From the NCBI GenBank assembly GCA_036583965.1, contig JAZBQD010000013.1:13912618-13976617 (forward strand): DNA of 64,000 bases. Reading direction: 5' to 3'. The stretch is from Prunella strophiata (lineage: Eukaryota > Chordata > Aves > Passeriformes > Prunellidae). Shown here piece after piece: positions 1-10,330 of the stretch (position 1 is the first letter of the stretch; each line of letters starts with the position of its first letter). The translations under genes were made by a program, and so were the position numbers. A model generated the notes under the pieces. It made no database searches and was not told where the DNA came from. It saw only the letters and a list, made by a program, of their open reading frames with translations.

Positions 1-3000
1 CCAAGCTCATTTTACATATGAACACCAATGCTAAGCAACCTGAAAATTTATTGTCATGTACAGCACAATATACACATACCTAATAAAAGTAGCAGGAATA
101 AAAAGGATTTGTAGGAATGTGAGCATCTCACTAGTTCAGAAAGTACATTAATCACCACTGGGGTAAAGTGAGAGAAAGGAGATGTTCATGTGAGCTTGCA
201 AAGAGGTGTCAAACAAAGCATTTTCCACCTGAGAGAAAGTGAAGTGCATATGCTGGAGCACTATCTCAAGCAGTACAAGAAAAGTACATCTGAGGCTCTC
301 ATTTATGCATCTTGTGTTATAGTGGAAAAAAAAAAAAAATCAGTGCTAATTGCATATGTTTTCAAAAATACTCTAAATTACTCTATTGAAATAAAGAAAT
401 GCCTCAAGAAATAGGTCCTTTCATGCATATTAATACAGTAAGAGAACTTCTTTGAGTTTACTAATTCCTATTTCTGTGTGTTTCCTAGTGAAATCTCTGC
501 AATGGCTCTTTGTACAAGCTGATCATGGGCACTTGTCCTGCCAGACTACCAAAAAATACAAAGAAAAGAAAAGGAAGATGACAAAACCACACATTAAGAT
601 TAACTACTACTGAAAATCAGACCTGTGACACTGACCCTTGCCAGCATTCCTGAAAACAAAAGGAATGAGGCAGTTTCTAATGCATGACCTGGTGACAGAA
701 TAAAGAAAACCCAGATGAGAAGAGGTTCTAACCAAGAGCTCCATTCCAAGATTTTACAAGAGAGGATGTTAGAGAGCAGCACCCAGTTTAGCACCACCTG
801 CACTGCAGAGCAGCAGCTCTGAGTAAAGACAAAATCAGTAGTATTAATGATAATTGCAGGTTCTGTACTTTAGTAGAGGAAACAGTTCTTCAGTATCATC
901 TGGAATTTGAGTTAGAAGCTCCAATTAAGAAGGCATAGACCTCACAAATGAAACAAACCCAAACTTTAGAATACCCGTGTGTCCTGGACAGTTATTGCCA
1001 TATGTGAGATATATTATATTAGCTGTATTAGGTACTTGATGCTCATGAGAAGCATGAAATGTTCTCACTTTCTCTTAAATGAATCAAAATGCATGATTCT
1101 TTCTCCCTTGGCATGACCAGTGGTCACAGACGTGACACAGGAATCCCCAAAGGTGTGGAAAATCAGCAGGAGCTGTTAATCAAACACTTGCAATGTCTAC
1201 TGTAGCATTGTACAATTGGACATTGTGAAAACAACCAGTACTCTTAACCTCATCTGCCTTTAGCAAGGGCTCACAGCTCTCTACTTCCTCATCCACACAA
1301 CTAAAATGAATTTCTTTTGCCCCCAGCAACCAGCCACAGAAACTCACTCTCCCACTGAGCACTGCCTCACTGAGAAGACAGGAAGAAAATCAAGAGCCAT
1401 GTATAAGAGTTAAAATCTAGATTTTAGATAGAAATCTAAATTATTTATCTTTACAACTCTAGGACTCACTTAAAATGAAATTTAAAACACAAGAACCCTT
1501 ATCTAAGCCTCTCCTCCCTCTCATTTGTAATGGAAGCAGGTATTGTCTTCAATTGCGTGAGCATGTCAGCAAAAAATTATGCAACTGTAAACTGCTAGGT
1601 ATAATAAAAGTCATTCCTAAAAACTGATTTTTGCTGACATCCAACAAAGAAATAACAAACATGTATTAGAGATGCTTCAGCCACAAATGCAAGTTTGTGC
1701 ATAGAACAGGCAGCTGTTCACAGCTATGAAATGGTGATCTTTTAACCATACTGGGGAGATTAATTAAATTCAGTAGAAGAGAAAAAGTCAGTGTAAAAGC
1801 TATGTTCATAAATGGCATAGATCTGAATTTTTCAGGACAAAGATTTGACATGTCTTTATTTCCTCGTCTCTCTTTCTCCAACACAAACAACATTTTCTTC
1901 AGTAAATTTCTGTAATCCACCGAGAGTGAAAATTAACATCTCCAGACCATCATTAACAGAAGCATTTTGAAACACTAAACAAATTCCATTTGTTTCAGTC
2001 TTTGCTTTAAGGTCCCCCAAAATAAGAATTGTTCTCAAAGGTGCAATCACAAGTATTTAATCAGAACACAGTTGGCAGCCACAAAGACTCACAGCTAACA
2101 GAGTAGATGCCAGCCTCAAGAATGCCCACCAGTGAACTTGCATTAGTGCTTACTTGGGAAAAGGGAAAAAGCACTCAAATTCTTCCAAGAATATTTGTCA
2201 AAAAATTCTGTATCATGTTTCATGTAAATGTAATTCTAAACAAGCAGTCAAACAATGGCAAGAAGGCAACATTAACTAGGTAGGTGGCTACAAGGCAAGA
2301 GTGTCTGCCATAAGCTCTGTTTGCTGGAGCTTTGTCTGGAACTAACTTGTGCAAGACACTTGTTGAATTTTAGCAAAGCTGTTCAGTGTCACAGAGAAGC
2401 AGAGACAGGGGCTGTGAGGTGTTCTGGGCTTCACTTTTTCCCCAGCAGGTTTTGCCAGGATCCAAGTGCCCGTGAGCTGGGGTGGCCAGGGATAAACATT
2501 ATCCAGAAACTTGAATTAGAGAAGGAGAGAAGATGGAAGAGTTGGGCTGGAGGCTGGTGCTGGGGGGCTCCTGTGGGAGGCCAGGCTGCTGCAGCCCCCA
2601 GCTGCTGCTGCTGCCAGCGGGGGACACCATCCCCTCCAGCTCACCTTGGAGAAGAGCAAGAGCTGGAAACCAATCATCTGTCCTTCACTGAAGAGCTGTG
2701 TCAATTAAAATAAACTTCATAATGAGAGAAACTCAGATAAAATGTGTCATCCCATTTCCCTTGAAATATAAAGATTAAAAAGGAGAAATAATGAGACAAA
2801 TTATAAAAATAAGCTAGTCTGCAAGTGAAGGGAACAACTGGAAATTAAATATCTGCCTATAAAAAGGCATACTAAAGCATACTGGAAAGTAAATAGATGC
2901 TTTGGGAATATGAAAGCTGTGTGGTTAGAAAGGAGAAAAGTGCTTTAACTTGTATCAAAAAAATGTTAATAATCAAAATGACATTGAGAAATTAGAGCAG

Positions 3001-3639
3001 TGGAAAGAGAGCACATCACAGGCAATTTTAAATGTAAATTCCCTGCAAATGCAAGAAAACCCTGCAGATGCTCCAAAGGCAATCAGAGAGCAAAATCTAA
3101 ATTACAAAAGCTATAGATGAGAACCTCAAATGTTCAGCACACACATATAAACCCTCATATATAAAAATACTGCTGCATGCAATTCTAATATTTCTTAATT
3201 CCTGATCGGAAAACAGATATGTAGTGTGTGGCAAAATGGGTGCAAGTTTGATGTCCTATAGCCAAAAGGTCTGGAGTGCAGCTGTACAGAACACTTATTG
3301 CAGGGCCTGAGGGCAAGGTCGCTGCTTCTGGAGGAAATGCAGGAGCACAGGCTGCAGCCACCTGAGGGCTGTGCAGGATTTAACTGTGAGTGGCAGAGAT
3401 CCGTCAGTATTTCTCTCCTTCCATCCTTCCTGCAGGGATGAAACCCTGACCCTGAGAGCTGTGGCCCTGCAGTCTGCCCTGTTCTCTCTTTTTCCACTTG
3501 GTAACTGTGGGAAGCATGGCTTAGAATACATTATTCATATTAAAGACTACACAATAACTGCATAAATGACATTTTTCACTATTATCTAAACTGGCTAGGA
3601 AACCAAGAGTTATGTATGTAAAATTGAACACATCCATTC
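1..3639. other. Unique non-coding block with GC-rich patch
   Basis: No gene is recognised. The sequence is AT-rich with short homopolymer runs (an A run near 328-340). A GC-richer patch at about 2396-2660 includes a (GCT)4 run at 2601-2614 and carries the longest open frame of the window, 130 codons (2321-2713, plus). That frame translates to low-complexity A/C/G-rich peptide with no recognisable domain, and an opposite-strand frame overlaps it, so I read it as compositional. A second mildly GC-rich patch lies at about 3240-3500. No splice-flanked exon could be supported. Confidence 0.6.
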
Positions 3640-3663
3640 ATACATACATGCATATGTATGTAT
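3640..3663. repeat. Perfect 10-bp inverted repeat, 4-nt loop (ATAC-type)
   Basis: Left arm ATACATACAT (3640-3649), spacer GCAT (3650-3653), right arm ATGTATGTAT (3654-3663). The arms are perfect reverse complements and consist of tetranucleotide ATAC/GTAT units. It is a hairpin- or cruciform-capable simple repeat, not a terminator. Confidence 0.8.
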
Positions 3664-3939
3664 CTATAAAATGTCTGTGGACAGGTAAATTGGCTATATA
3701 AACATTTGAAGCAAAAATACCATTTCTGATTCCCTTCAATCTCATCCCCACTTTTTTACCTTTCTATCCATAATCTGTCTTTCTGAAGAAATCCTTAAAG
3801 AAGGCTATTTATTCTTCAATAAGGCTTAAAAACCCCTAAATGTGAGGCAATTAACAAAATTATATCAAAAGTGGGTGACAAAGAACTTGAGTAACTGTTA
3901 AAAAGTGAGCTAGAACTAGGTTAATATAAGAAAAAAGTA

Positions 3940-4180
3940 CTCATCACTTAGATACTGGACTAGAATTAAGAAGATTTAATGCAGTTCTTAAGTCCTCCAT
4001 AGATATAAAGGATGACCTTTGGACAATCACTGTGTTTGAAGTCCCCTTTATGAAATAAGGATGGAAATAATACTGACTATTTCACTTTGAGGCTGTCTTG
4101 TCCGCTTAATTTTAAGAACACTGAGTAAAAGGTGACTCGATCTTTGTAAATTGAGCCTCAAGCATTTCCTCTTTCTCCAA
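3940..4180 (+). repeat. MIR-type CORE-SINE, old and nearly full length
   Basis: Successive blocks follow the MIR consensus order as I remember it. First comes a tRNA-like head (TACTGGACTAGAATTAAG at about 3953, then TTCTTAAGTCC, a decayed B-box). Next is the GACCTTTGGACAATCACT block at about 4015, corresponding to the usual 'GACCTTGGGCAAGTCACT'. Then come an ATGAAATAAGGATGGAAATAA block and 'TACTGACTATTTCACTTTGAGG', corresponding to the usual 'TACCTACCTCACAGGG'. A tail containing CTTTGTAAAT follows. Divergence is high, as expected for a family active in early amniotes. Boundaries are approximate. An alternative is a related tRNA-derived amniote SINE sharing the core. Confidence 0.65.
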
Positions 4181-4454
4181 AAAGTTAAGGAATATCATTG
4201 AAAGGGCCTTGTATACTGCAAGTTACCAGCACACAAAGAGGAAAATCATGTCAAATTACAGTTAAGAAATAAATCCAGAGGACAAAATTGTAAAGACATA
4301 TTTTATACCCAAACCATGTCTTGAAAAATGTTTGGAAAATGCAGGCTACCCAGAAGGCATTTGCTGTATTTCATGGATAGTCATTTGTCCAGATGGCAGA
4401 GGAAATTCCTGGGGGCATGGATTTGATTCTAACTCGTAAGGAGAAGCTAAGAAC

Positions 4455-5110
4455 TTGAAAGTAGAAAGAAATTTGGGAGGGGACTCAAGAAATGTCCAAG
4501 TTCTCTATTGCATGAGAACAGTGAAATTCAGCAGATTTACAGAGACAGTAGGTTGGATCTTTTGGGAAGACATTCTAAAGGAAAAAGAAATGCAGAAGAA
4601 CTGGCAGATATTAAAACAGACTTTATTAAAAATACAAAGGCAAAGGAGTGTACCACAGAGGGAAAACACTTGGCATGACTCTTTAAAGAACTTACACATC
4701 TAAAAGAATGCAGCATAAAGGAGAAATGGAAAGATATTATAGAACTAGACAGGTACACAATCAGAAAAATAAAGGTTAAAAGGGAGTTATTGCTGGCAAG
4801 GAATATCAGAGATAACAGGGAAAAAATTCATACAGTACCATGAGATAGAACAAGTAGAGAATATCTAAAGGAACTATGAGTGAATGTGAGACAACAGAGA
4901 AGACTGAAGGATTCAAGTTATTTACTATCCCAGATTCCCACAAAGACCCAGGTGCTTTTTGTGTTCATTTCAACAGAAAAACAGCCTGAAGACCAGGACC
5001 AGGACCAGCTCACATGTTCAGATACATAGGACAACCTGAAGGAATCCATCCTAGCATTGTTAAGGAACTGGTCAGAGCATTAGGACCATCAATAATTATG
5101 TGTGATGACT
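4455..5110 (+). repeat. Degraded CR1-superfamily LINE, ORF2 fragment
   Basis: Translation of the plus strand gives pieces of the CR1 ORF2 linker and reverse-transcriptase region in the correct order but in three frames. In frame 3 (about 4545-4656), a W-I-F-W-E-D-I-L stretch and then MQKNWQILKQTLLKIQ, ending SVP, resemble the 'IPW...VQ..W..FK..LLKAQEQSIP' region. In frame 2 (4706-4845), KVKRELLLARNIRDNRE resembles 'KAHLELNLARDVKDNKK'. In frame 1 (from 4951), GAFCVHFNRKT resembles 'NAFFASVFTGKT', and PEGIHPSIVKEL (5035-5070) resembles 'GPDGIHPRVLREL' at the start of the RT domain. Frame changes and stops (for example after SLKNLHI at about 4701, and TGA at 4987) show it is dead. The spacing between the last two blocks is shorter than I expect, so an internal deletion is likely. 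It may belong to an older branch (L3-like) rather than young avian CR1. Confidence 0.72.
4991..5008. repeat. GACCAG x3 tandem repeat
   Basis: Three perfect copies of the 6-mer GACCAG lie inside the LINE remnant, between its 'FFASVFT'-like and 'DGIHP'-like blocks. Because the unit is a multiple of three it does not itself shift the frame. It is a small local expansion. Confidence 0.85.
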
Positions 5111-8100
5111 CAGTGTCTTAAGACAGCAGGACTTCAAAAACGCTTAAAGTGCTAAGGGCTCACTATATTAAACTGCTACTTCATATCTATAACAATCAGA
5201 TTCTTGTTCTCTTCTTGGTTTATCCTCTGTAATACTCAGGAGAGTGCTTGGCAATGGCCATTTTTCAGTCTCAATGTGCTGAAAATTCAGTAATTCTGTG
5301 GTGTATTTGTTCCTTCAAAATATTGTCCAAGGGAATAATTCCTGCTACAAGCAACAAAGTATGTCTTTGTCAGCTGTACAGCCATTTGGGGAAAGCAACA
5401 CACACCAGGAAGTTTTGTAATTACATGAAGTGATATCAACAGAGCCATTTCTCTCCTTCATTATCTATATTCTAATAATTGGACAGTTATCAGCTAATAA
5501 ATTCTAGCTGCAGCCCAAGTCTGGCCCTTTATAAACACTTGCAAAAACCTGTCAGTACAACGAGGTAATCACACCTTGCATTTTAAACCATCTCCGAGGA
5601 CACATCCTGTGGTCCTGGAAAGGATGGCCCCTCCAGATTTTCCACTTCAGCAGTTACAGAAATCACAGCAGTGTGGGCAGGGTCTGTGTCTTAATTCTCA
5701 GCCATGGACACAACAGCTTCACTCATCACTGAGGAAGCAGCACAGGGAGTACTGAACAGGCCCTTGGAGCTGAAAACTGCAAGAAAGTAAATTTCACCAA
5801 GAATGCTTTATTATTTTCTTTTCCCTGCTTGTCTGTTGTATTTTTACTTCTGTCTGTAAGCCTTCAGGCTCAGTACCTTGGTAGAGTTTCTAAATATCAG
5901 TGCAATATAATGTGTACTTGGTGTTTATTACTGTACATGTAACATCAATTAGATGCATCACAAGGGAGGATAATTACCTAGATTTATTGGAAAAAATCTG
6001 CTCTGTATGAATATCTGAACATATTAATGCCCCTATGTTTTCCTACTTTGTGGGAAGAGATGAGGGGTTGCCCTTAGGTTTTTTTAAAGGCCCTTAGTGT
6101 TTTTATTCAAACTCAGCACTCTTCCTCTGGGGAAAAAAAAAAGGAAAAAATGGTTTAACAACACAGTTCCCTTTGAAAGCTGACATCAAGATACTCTTAA
6201 TAAAGATAGTAGTTTATTCCCTTAACTTCTGCCTGTGGCATTTACTCGATAAAACACTACATAATTAAGTCAAAAAATCAATATGTGACCCTATGAATTT
6301 ACAGCCACCAAGACATCCCCAATAATCGTATATATGTTCCTAGACATAATTTAATCTATGTACTTACACTGCAACTTGGAAGAGAATGTATAAATAATTT
6401 AGAATTCTATGCAAATATCCCATTGCAGAGATACAGCAAACAGCAATTGCTGAGCACCCATCCCCATCCATGGGCTTTGAGCCACGTGGGAGGCTGTGGG
6501 AGGAGGGGGGTGAATGTTTGGAGGGTGCATTGTGTGCCCTGTATTACCTCTTATAGGCACCTGGAGCCACATCTGTACTGAAATCAGTAAACTATTTCCC
6601 TGGATAATCCCATACCTGCAAATGAATTTTAGACAACTACAACTTTCAGTTTCAATGCATTTCTAAGCATTGAAAATCAGGTTTGAATATACCTTAAGCA
6701 CTCAGAAACTGTATAGCCACCAGAATGAGTTCCAAATTAGTTTGTAAAATTCCTTGTAACTTTAAAGTATATCACATGCTGGTTTGGGTCTTGAGGCCAA
6801 TGTTGCATAAACCAGTAACTTTCTGCTCATCTTCTGTATTTGCACATTGGAACTAGGGAAAATACAGAGGAAATTGCACCCAGAAGTGTAGATGATTTAT
6901 AGTGCCTTGGGCCAAGCGATACAATTTATGCACTATGTCCTACATAGCCCAGCCCAGAGGCTCTGCATAACACTTTGATGAGGATTTAATTTACTTCCTG
7001 TAGTGATAGTATAGTCTGTCATATCAGAATTTAAGTACATTAAACAGCAACACCATAAAACTTCTCATTTTCATTCATAAGTCAGAAGTAATTCCAGCAG
7101 GGAAAAAAAAAAAAAAAAAGATATTTCACATCAGAAACAGATTCTCATCTTCTGAGACAATTTTTTTTTCTGTTGCAAGTCTTAAGAGTGATATCCCATA
7201 TGCCCCTCTGATCCTTCAGCTGGAGACTGATAGGTGGCCAGGAAGCAATATATGGCCATATGTGTGTCTCCTGTCCTAAGACCCTGGGTAACACAATAAA
7301 TTAACCCCACAGGCAATGAGATGCCACCACATCTGCAATGATCAGTAAACATGTTTTCTGCAATTGACTGTCTGGGCACTCCTAGGCCCTGTTAGCTCTC
7401 AGCCCAACAGATTAATTTAAGTAATCAGCAAACAGGCCCTATGCCTTGGGGAGTGCTGGGATCCCTGGGATCGCAGGCAGCTCCAGGCAGAGCTGGGAGG
7501 GTGACAAGGAGCTGCTTCCTGAACAGCTCCTTGATGATCATGGTCCAGGCTGGAGCCTTGCTCTGCCATCTCCCCAGCCCTGTGGGGAGTGAGACTCAGA
7601 CTCTCAGAACCTGGTCCTGGTGTTTTTCCTCTGCACCAGGATTTTATCTGCAGTGAGGTTCTCAGACACCTGTTAGGAGACTGCCAGGTATGAAGCCCTA
7701 ACACAGGCCAAGTGCCCCACTGGTGTCATTAGGTAGATTTAATCAAATACCACACTGTGGCTTCCACAAGACACTCATAGAAACCCGGTCATCATTTCCC
7801 TGCATTGAAATTGCAATGGGTTCTTATTTTCTATAGACACTTCGAGAGGAATATGCAAAGTATCTTAAATAAGAGATGAACATGACATAGGTTAAATGGA
7901 ATTATTCCATGGGAACTCACTCCCCTCTGCCCAGAGCCACTGACACTAATACATATATTTCAGACATACAGGCTCATGCTATAGAGACAGACTTCCCAAA
8001 AGATGAATTTTTGCTCACTTGCATGTGTAAATTCAGTTCACTTAAAATTAAATTTGCATATATGCTGTTTTTCTTACTAATGACAAAGACAAAATACTTG

Positions 8101-10080
8101 GCTAGATTTGGCCTGCAGACTGGGTAGACTGCTTTTTATCTCATTTTTCTGAGAAGAATCTAGCTTGTTAAACAGGAGTCAAGTATTCCTGATACCAATG
8201 CTCATAGGGGCTGAAAAATCTCACAGCTCAAGAGCTTCCTAAAGTACCTAAAGCACCACCTGAAGAAGTAAGAATTACTAAACAGTGTCTGATTTCTATT
8301 TCTCTTAAGCTTTTTTGTACACATTTGTCTTTTCCTTATTCTTAGATAGCAACTGAAAGAGTATGTTTGCCAAACATTCTCTTCTCCAGTTTCTACAAAT
8401 GTAGGAATCCTCTGTGAAGTTCAAAAACTAATTAATAAAGACAGCAGAGGATGAAAACCCAGTTATCACATTCCATTAATACAAGTTTTTGAAATGCAGC
8501 TGCTAATCAAACACCAGCAAATTTGTTGTAAAATTACTTGCAGGTCATTTGATTCTGTAACTGAGGCAATTTAAATAACGCTCAAAGATTTCTTGTTACA
8601 CTAGAAAAATATCTTTGCTATTGATTTTTTTTTTTTTTTGAAAGAAAAAAAACCAAACAGCATAACTCTCTTAAAGGGAAGAGCTAAAAAGATGATTTTG
8701 GGCATTATCCACATGTAGTTAGCTTTCTAAGTAAATGATAGGTCTTGCAACGGGGAAAGCTGAAAACATCAAATGAGCACTTGAGAATTTCTTTAACTGA
8801 GAACAACATTTATAGTGATCTCAGAACCCTTCTAATTTCACTGAACTGTCCTTCAATTAATATTAAAGGCTGTGACATGTAGTAACCATGAGGGAAATCC
8901 TAGTCTTAATAGCCCAAAAAAAGATTCAAATATCAGAGCAGTAGAGCATTTTCTGGACTTGCACAGGAGAAACAGCTGAGGACATGGAAATTCTACAGGT
9001 ATTTTATATTTTTTTCTGGAGTTCCAGTTACAAAAATTTTAACATTTTGTAATTTATGTTTCTATTCTTTATGTAAGTGATTGGTGTCTCCTTTCCTGAA
9101 TGAAGCATTTCTCTCTAATCATAATGCAGTTCCTAAAACCCATTAAAATCAGAGACACAGTGTTAAAATGTCAAGTGTGTAATTGATGTGTGAAATAAAT
9201 GGACTCTCAGGGCTGTGCAAAGGGTGAGCAGGCACTCTGAAGGATCCTCCAAATGAAGGCAGCATTACTGTCTGTTGAAATACAACAGACAGGAGCATTT
9301 TAAGGCAGTTTTTATCACTGCCCTTCTTTCTCTTGCCTGACAATGGCTGTAAAACACAAACAAAAATTCAAATAATAAAGTATTTCATTTGGGAAAAAAT
9401 TCTACTGCAAATCTCCCATTTCTCTGAAATAAAGTGAGAAAGACTCAGAAGCAGAGCAAACAGCCTGAGGGTTTTTTCATGACAACAGCAGACTGTCATG
9501 GAACTGAAGCTGGATTCTGATTACTTTTTGTAAAAGCCCACAACAGCCAACACTCACTGAAGCCCTGAGCAAAGGTGGGAAAGGAGGAATGCTCCAATGA
9601 CCTAAGAGGTAACTCCAGAGAAGCCCAGCTTCTGGCACTTTCAGAAACTGGGAAATAATTACAGATCTTATTCAAATGAAACTTCTACTCATGAAACAAG
9701 CATAAGCCTAATCTCTCCTTACTCTTTTTAGTTTGTTCAAATGGGATACTTTTCTTCACACTGAAAAACTGTTAGATCTTGTGACTGCACAAAAAATGAC
9801 ATTTCTACATTTGAGAGATTAACACATCTATGTACATATTTATGTAAATAAGATTTATAAACACATATTCATTTTTAAAGGAGTGCCATTTTGCACTATG
9901 ATAAAATATTTTAAATTAGTCTATAATTCTAGGGCACAGATAAACACCTTTGAAACACCTAAAGAGTACAGAGAGCTACAGGGATGGATGTATGGAGGGT
10001 GAAAATTAATAGAGCCTAACCTTCTAATCAGTCTGAAGATTTTAATTTCCACTACTACCAGCAGAATTTAATTGTCTATT
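5111..10080. other. Unique non-coding stretch with homopolymers
   Basis: No gene is recognised. Visible structure: an A17 run at 7103-7119, a T15 run at 8625-8639 followed by an A-rich stretch, a G-run cluster at 6488-6525 beside a CACGTG E-box, and a GC-richer patch at about 7440-7700 with overlapping short frames on both strands (7417-7704 minus, 7441-7656 plus) that match nothing known. The rest looks like unremarkable AT-rich single-copy DNA. Confidence 0.55.
6483..6525 (+). other. E-box plus possible G-quadruplex
   Basis: A CACGTG E-box (6483-6488) abuts a G-rich stretch holding four runs of at least three G: about 6488-6490, 6498-6500, 6505-6510 and 6523-6525. The loops are about 7, 4 and 12 nt, so any quadruplex would be weak. 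No promoter, CpG island or downstream exon is visible, so a regulatory role is unproven. Confidence 0.35.
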
Positions 10081-10330
10081 TAATTGCATAAATGTTGCCA
10101 AGTATCATATTTTATATTTCTACAGTCATTATGAATATTCATCTAAAAATGATGATTGCAAATAGGTTGTCAATAGAGCAGATAGACAGTCTGAAATGCT
10201 TAATACCCAGCACGATGATAATTATCGACCCTTGTATAGTATTTCCTATCCAAGGTATATAATGGCCTCTTCTCTTCAAATTAACAAAACTTAATTAGGA
10301 TACATTCCAATTACCTTGGGAGACTGCAGC
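10081..10330. promoter_or_regulatory. Candidate conserved non-coding element
   Basis: This stretch is dense in homeodomain and GATA motifs: a perfect palindrome GATAATTATC at 10217-10226 (back-to-back GATA sites around TAATTA), TTAATTAG at 10291-10298 and CAATTACC just after. It is low in repeats and homopolymers relative to its flanks. Such composition is typical of vertebrate long-range enhancers in gene deserts, but AT-rich DNA produces TAAT motifs by chance. Only cross-species alignment can decide. Confidence 0.25.

Noticed and set aside
2321..2713. 130-codon open frame in a GC-rich patch
   Set aside because: Low-complexity A/C/G-rich translation, an overlapping minus-strand frame, no domain, no splice or promoter context. 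Length is within chance for 64 kb in six frames.
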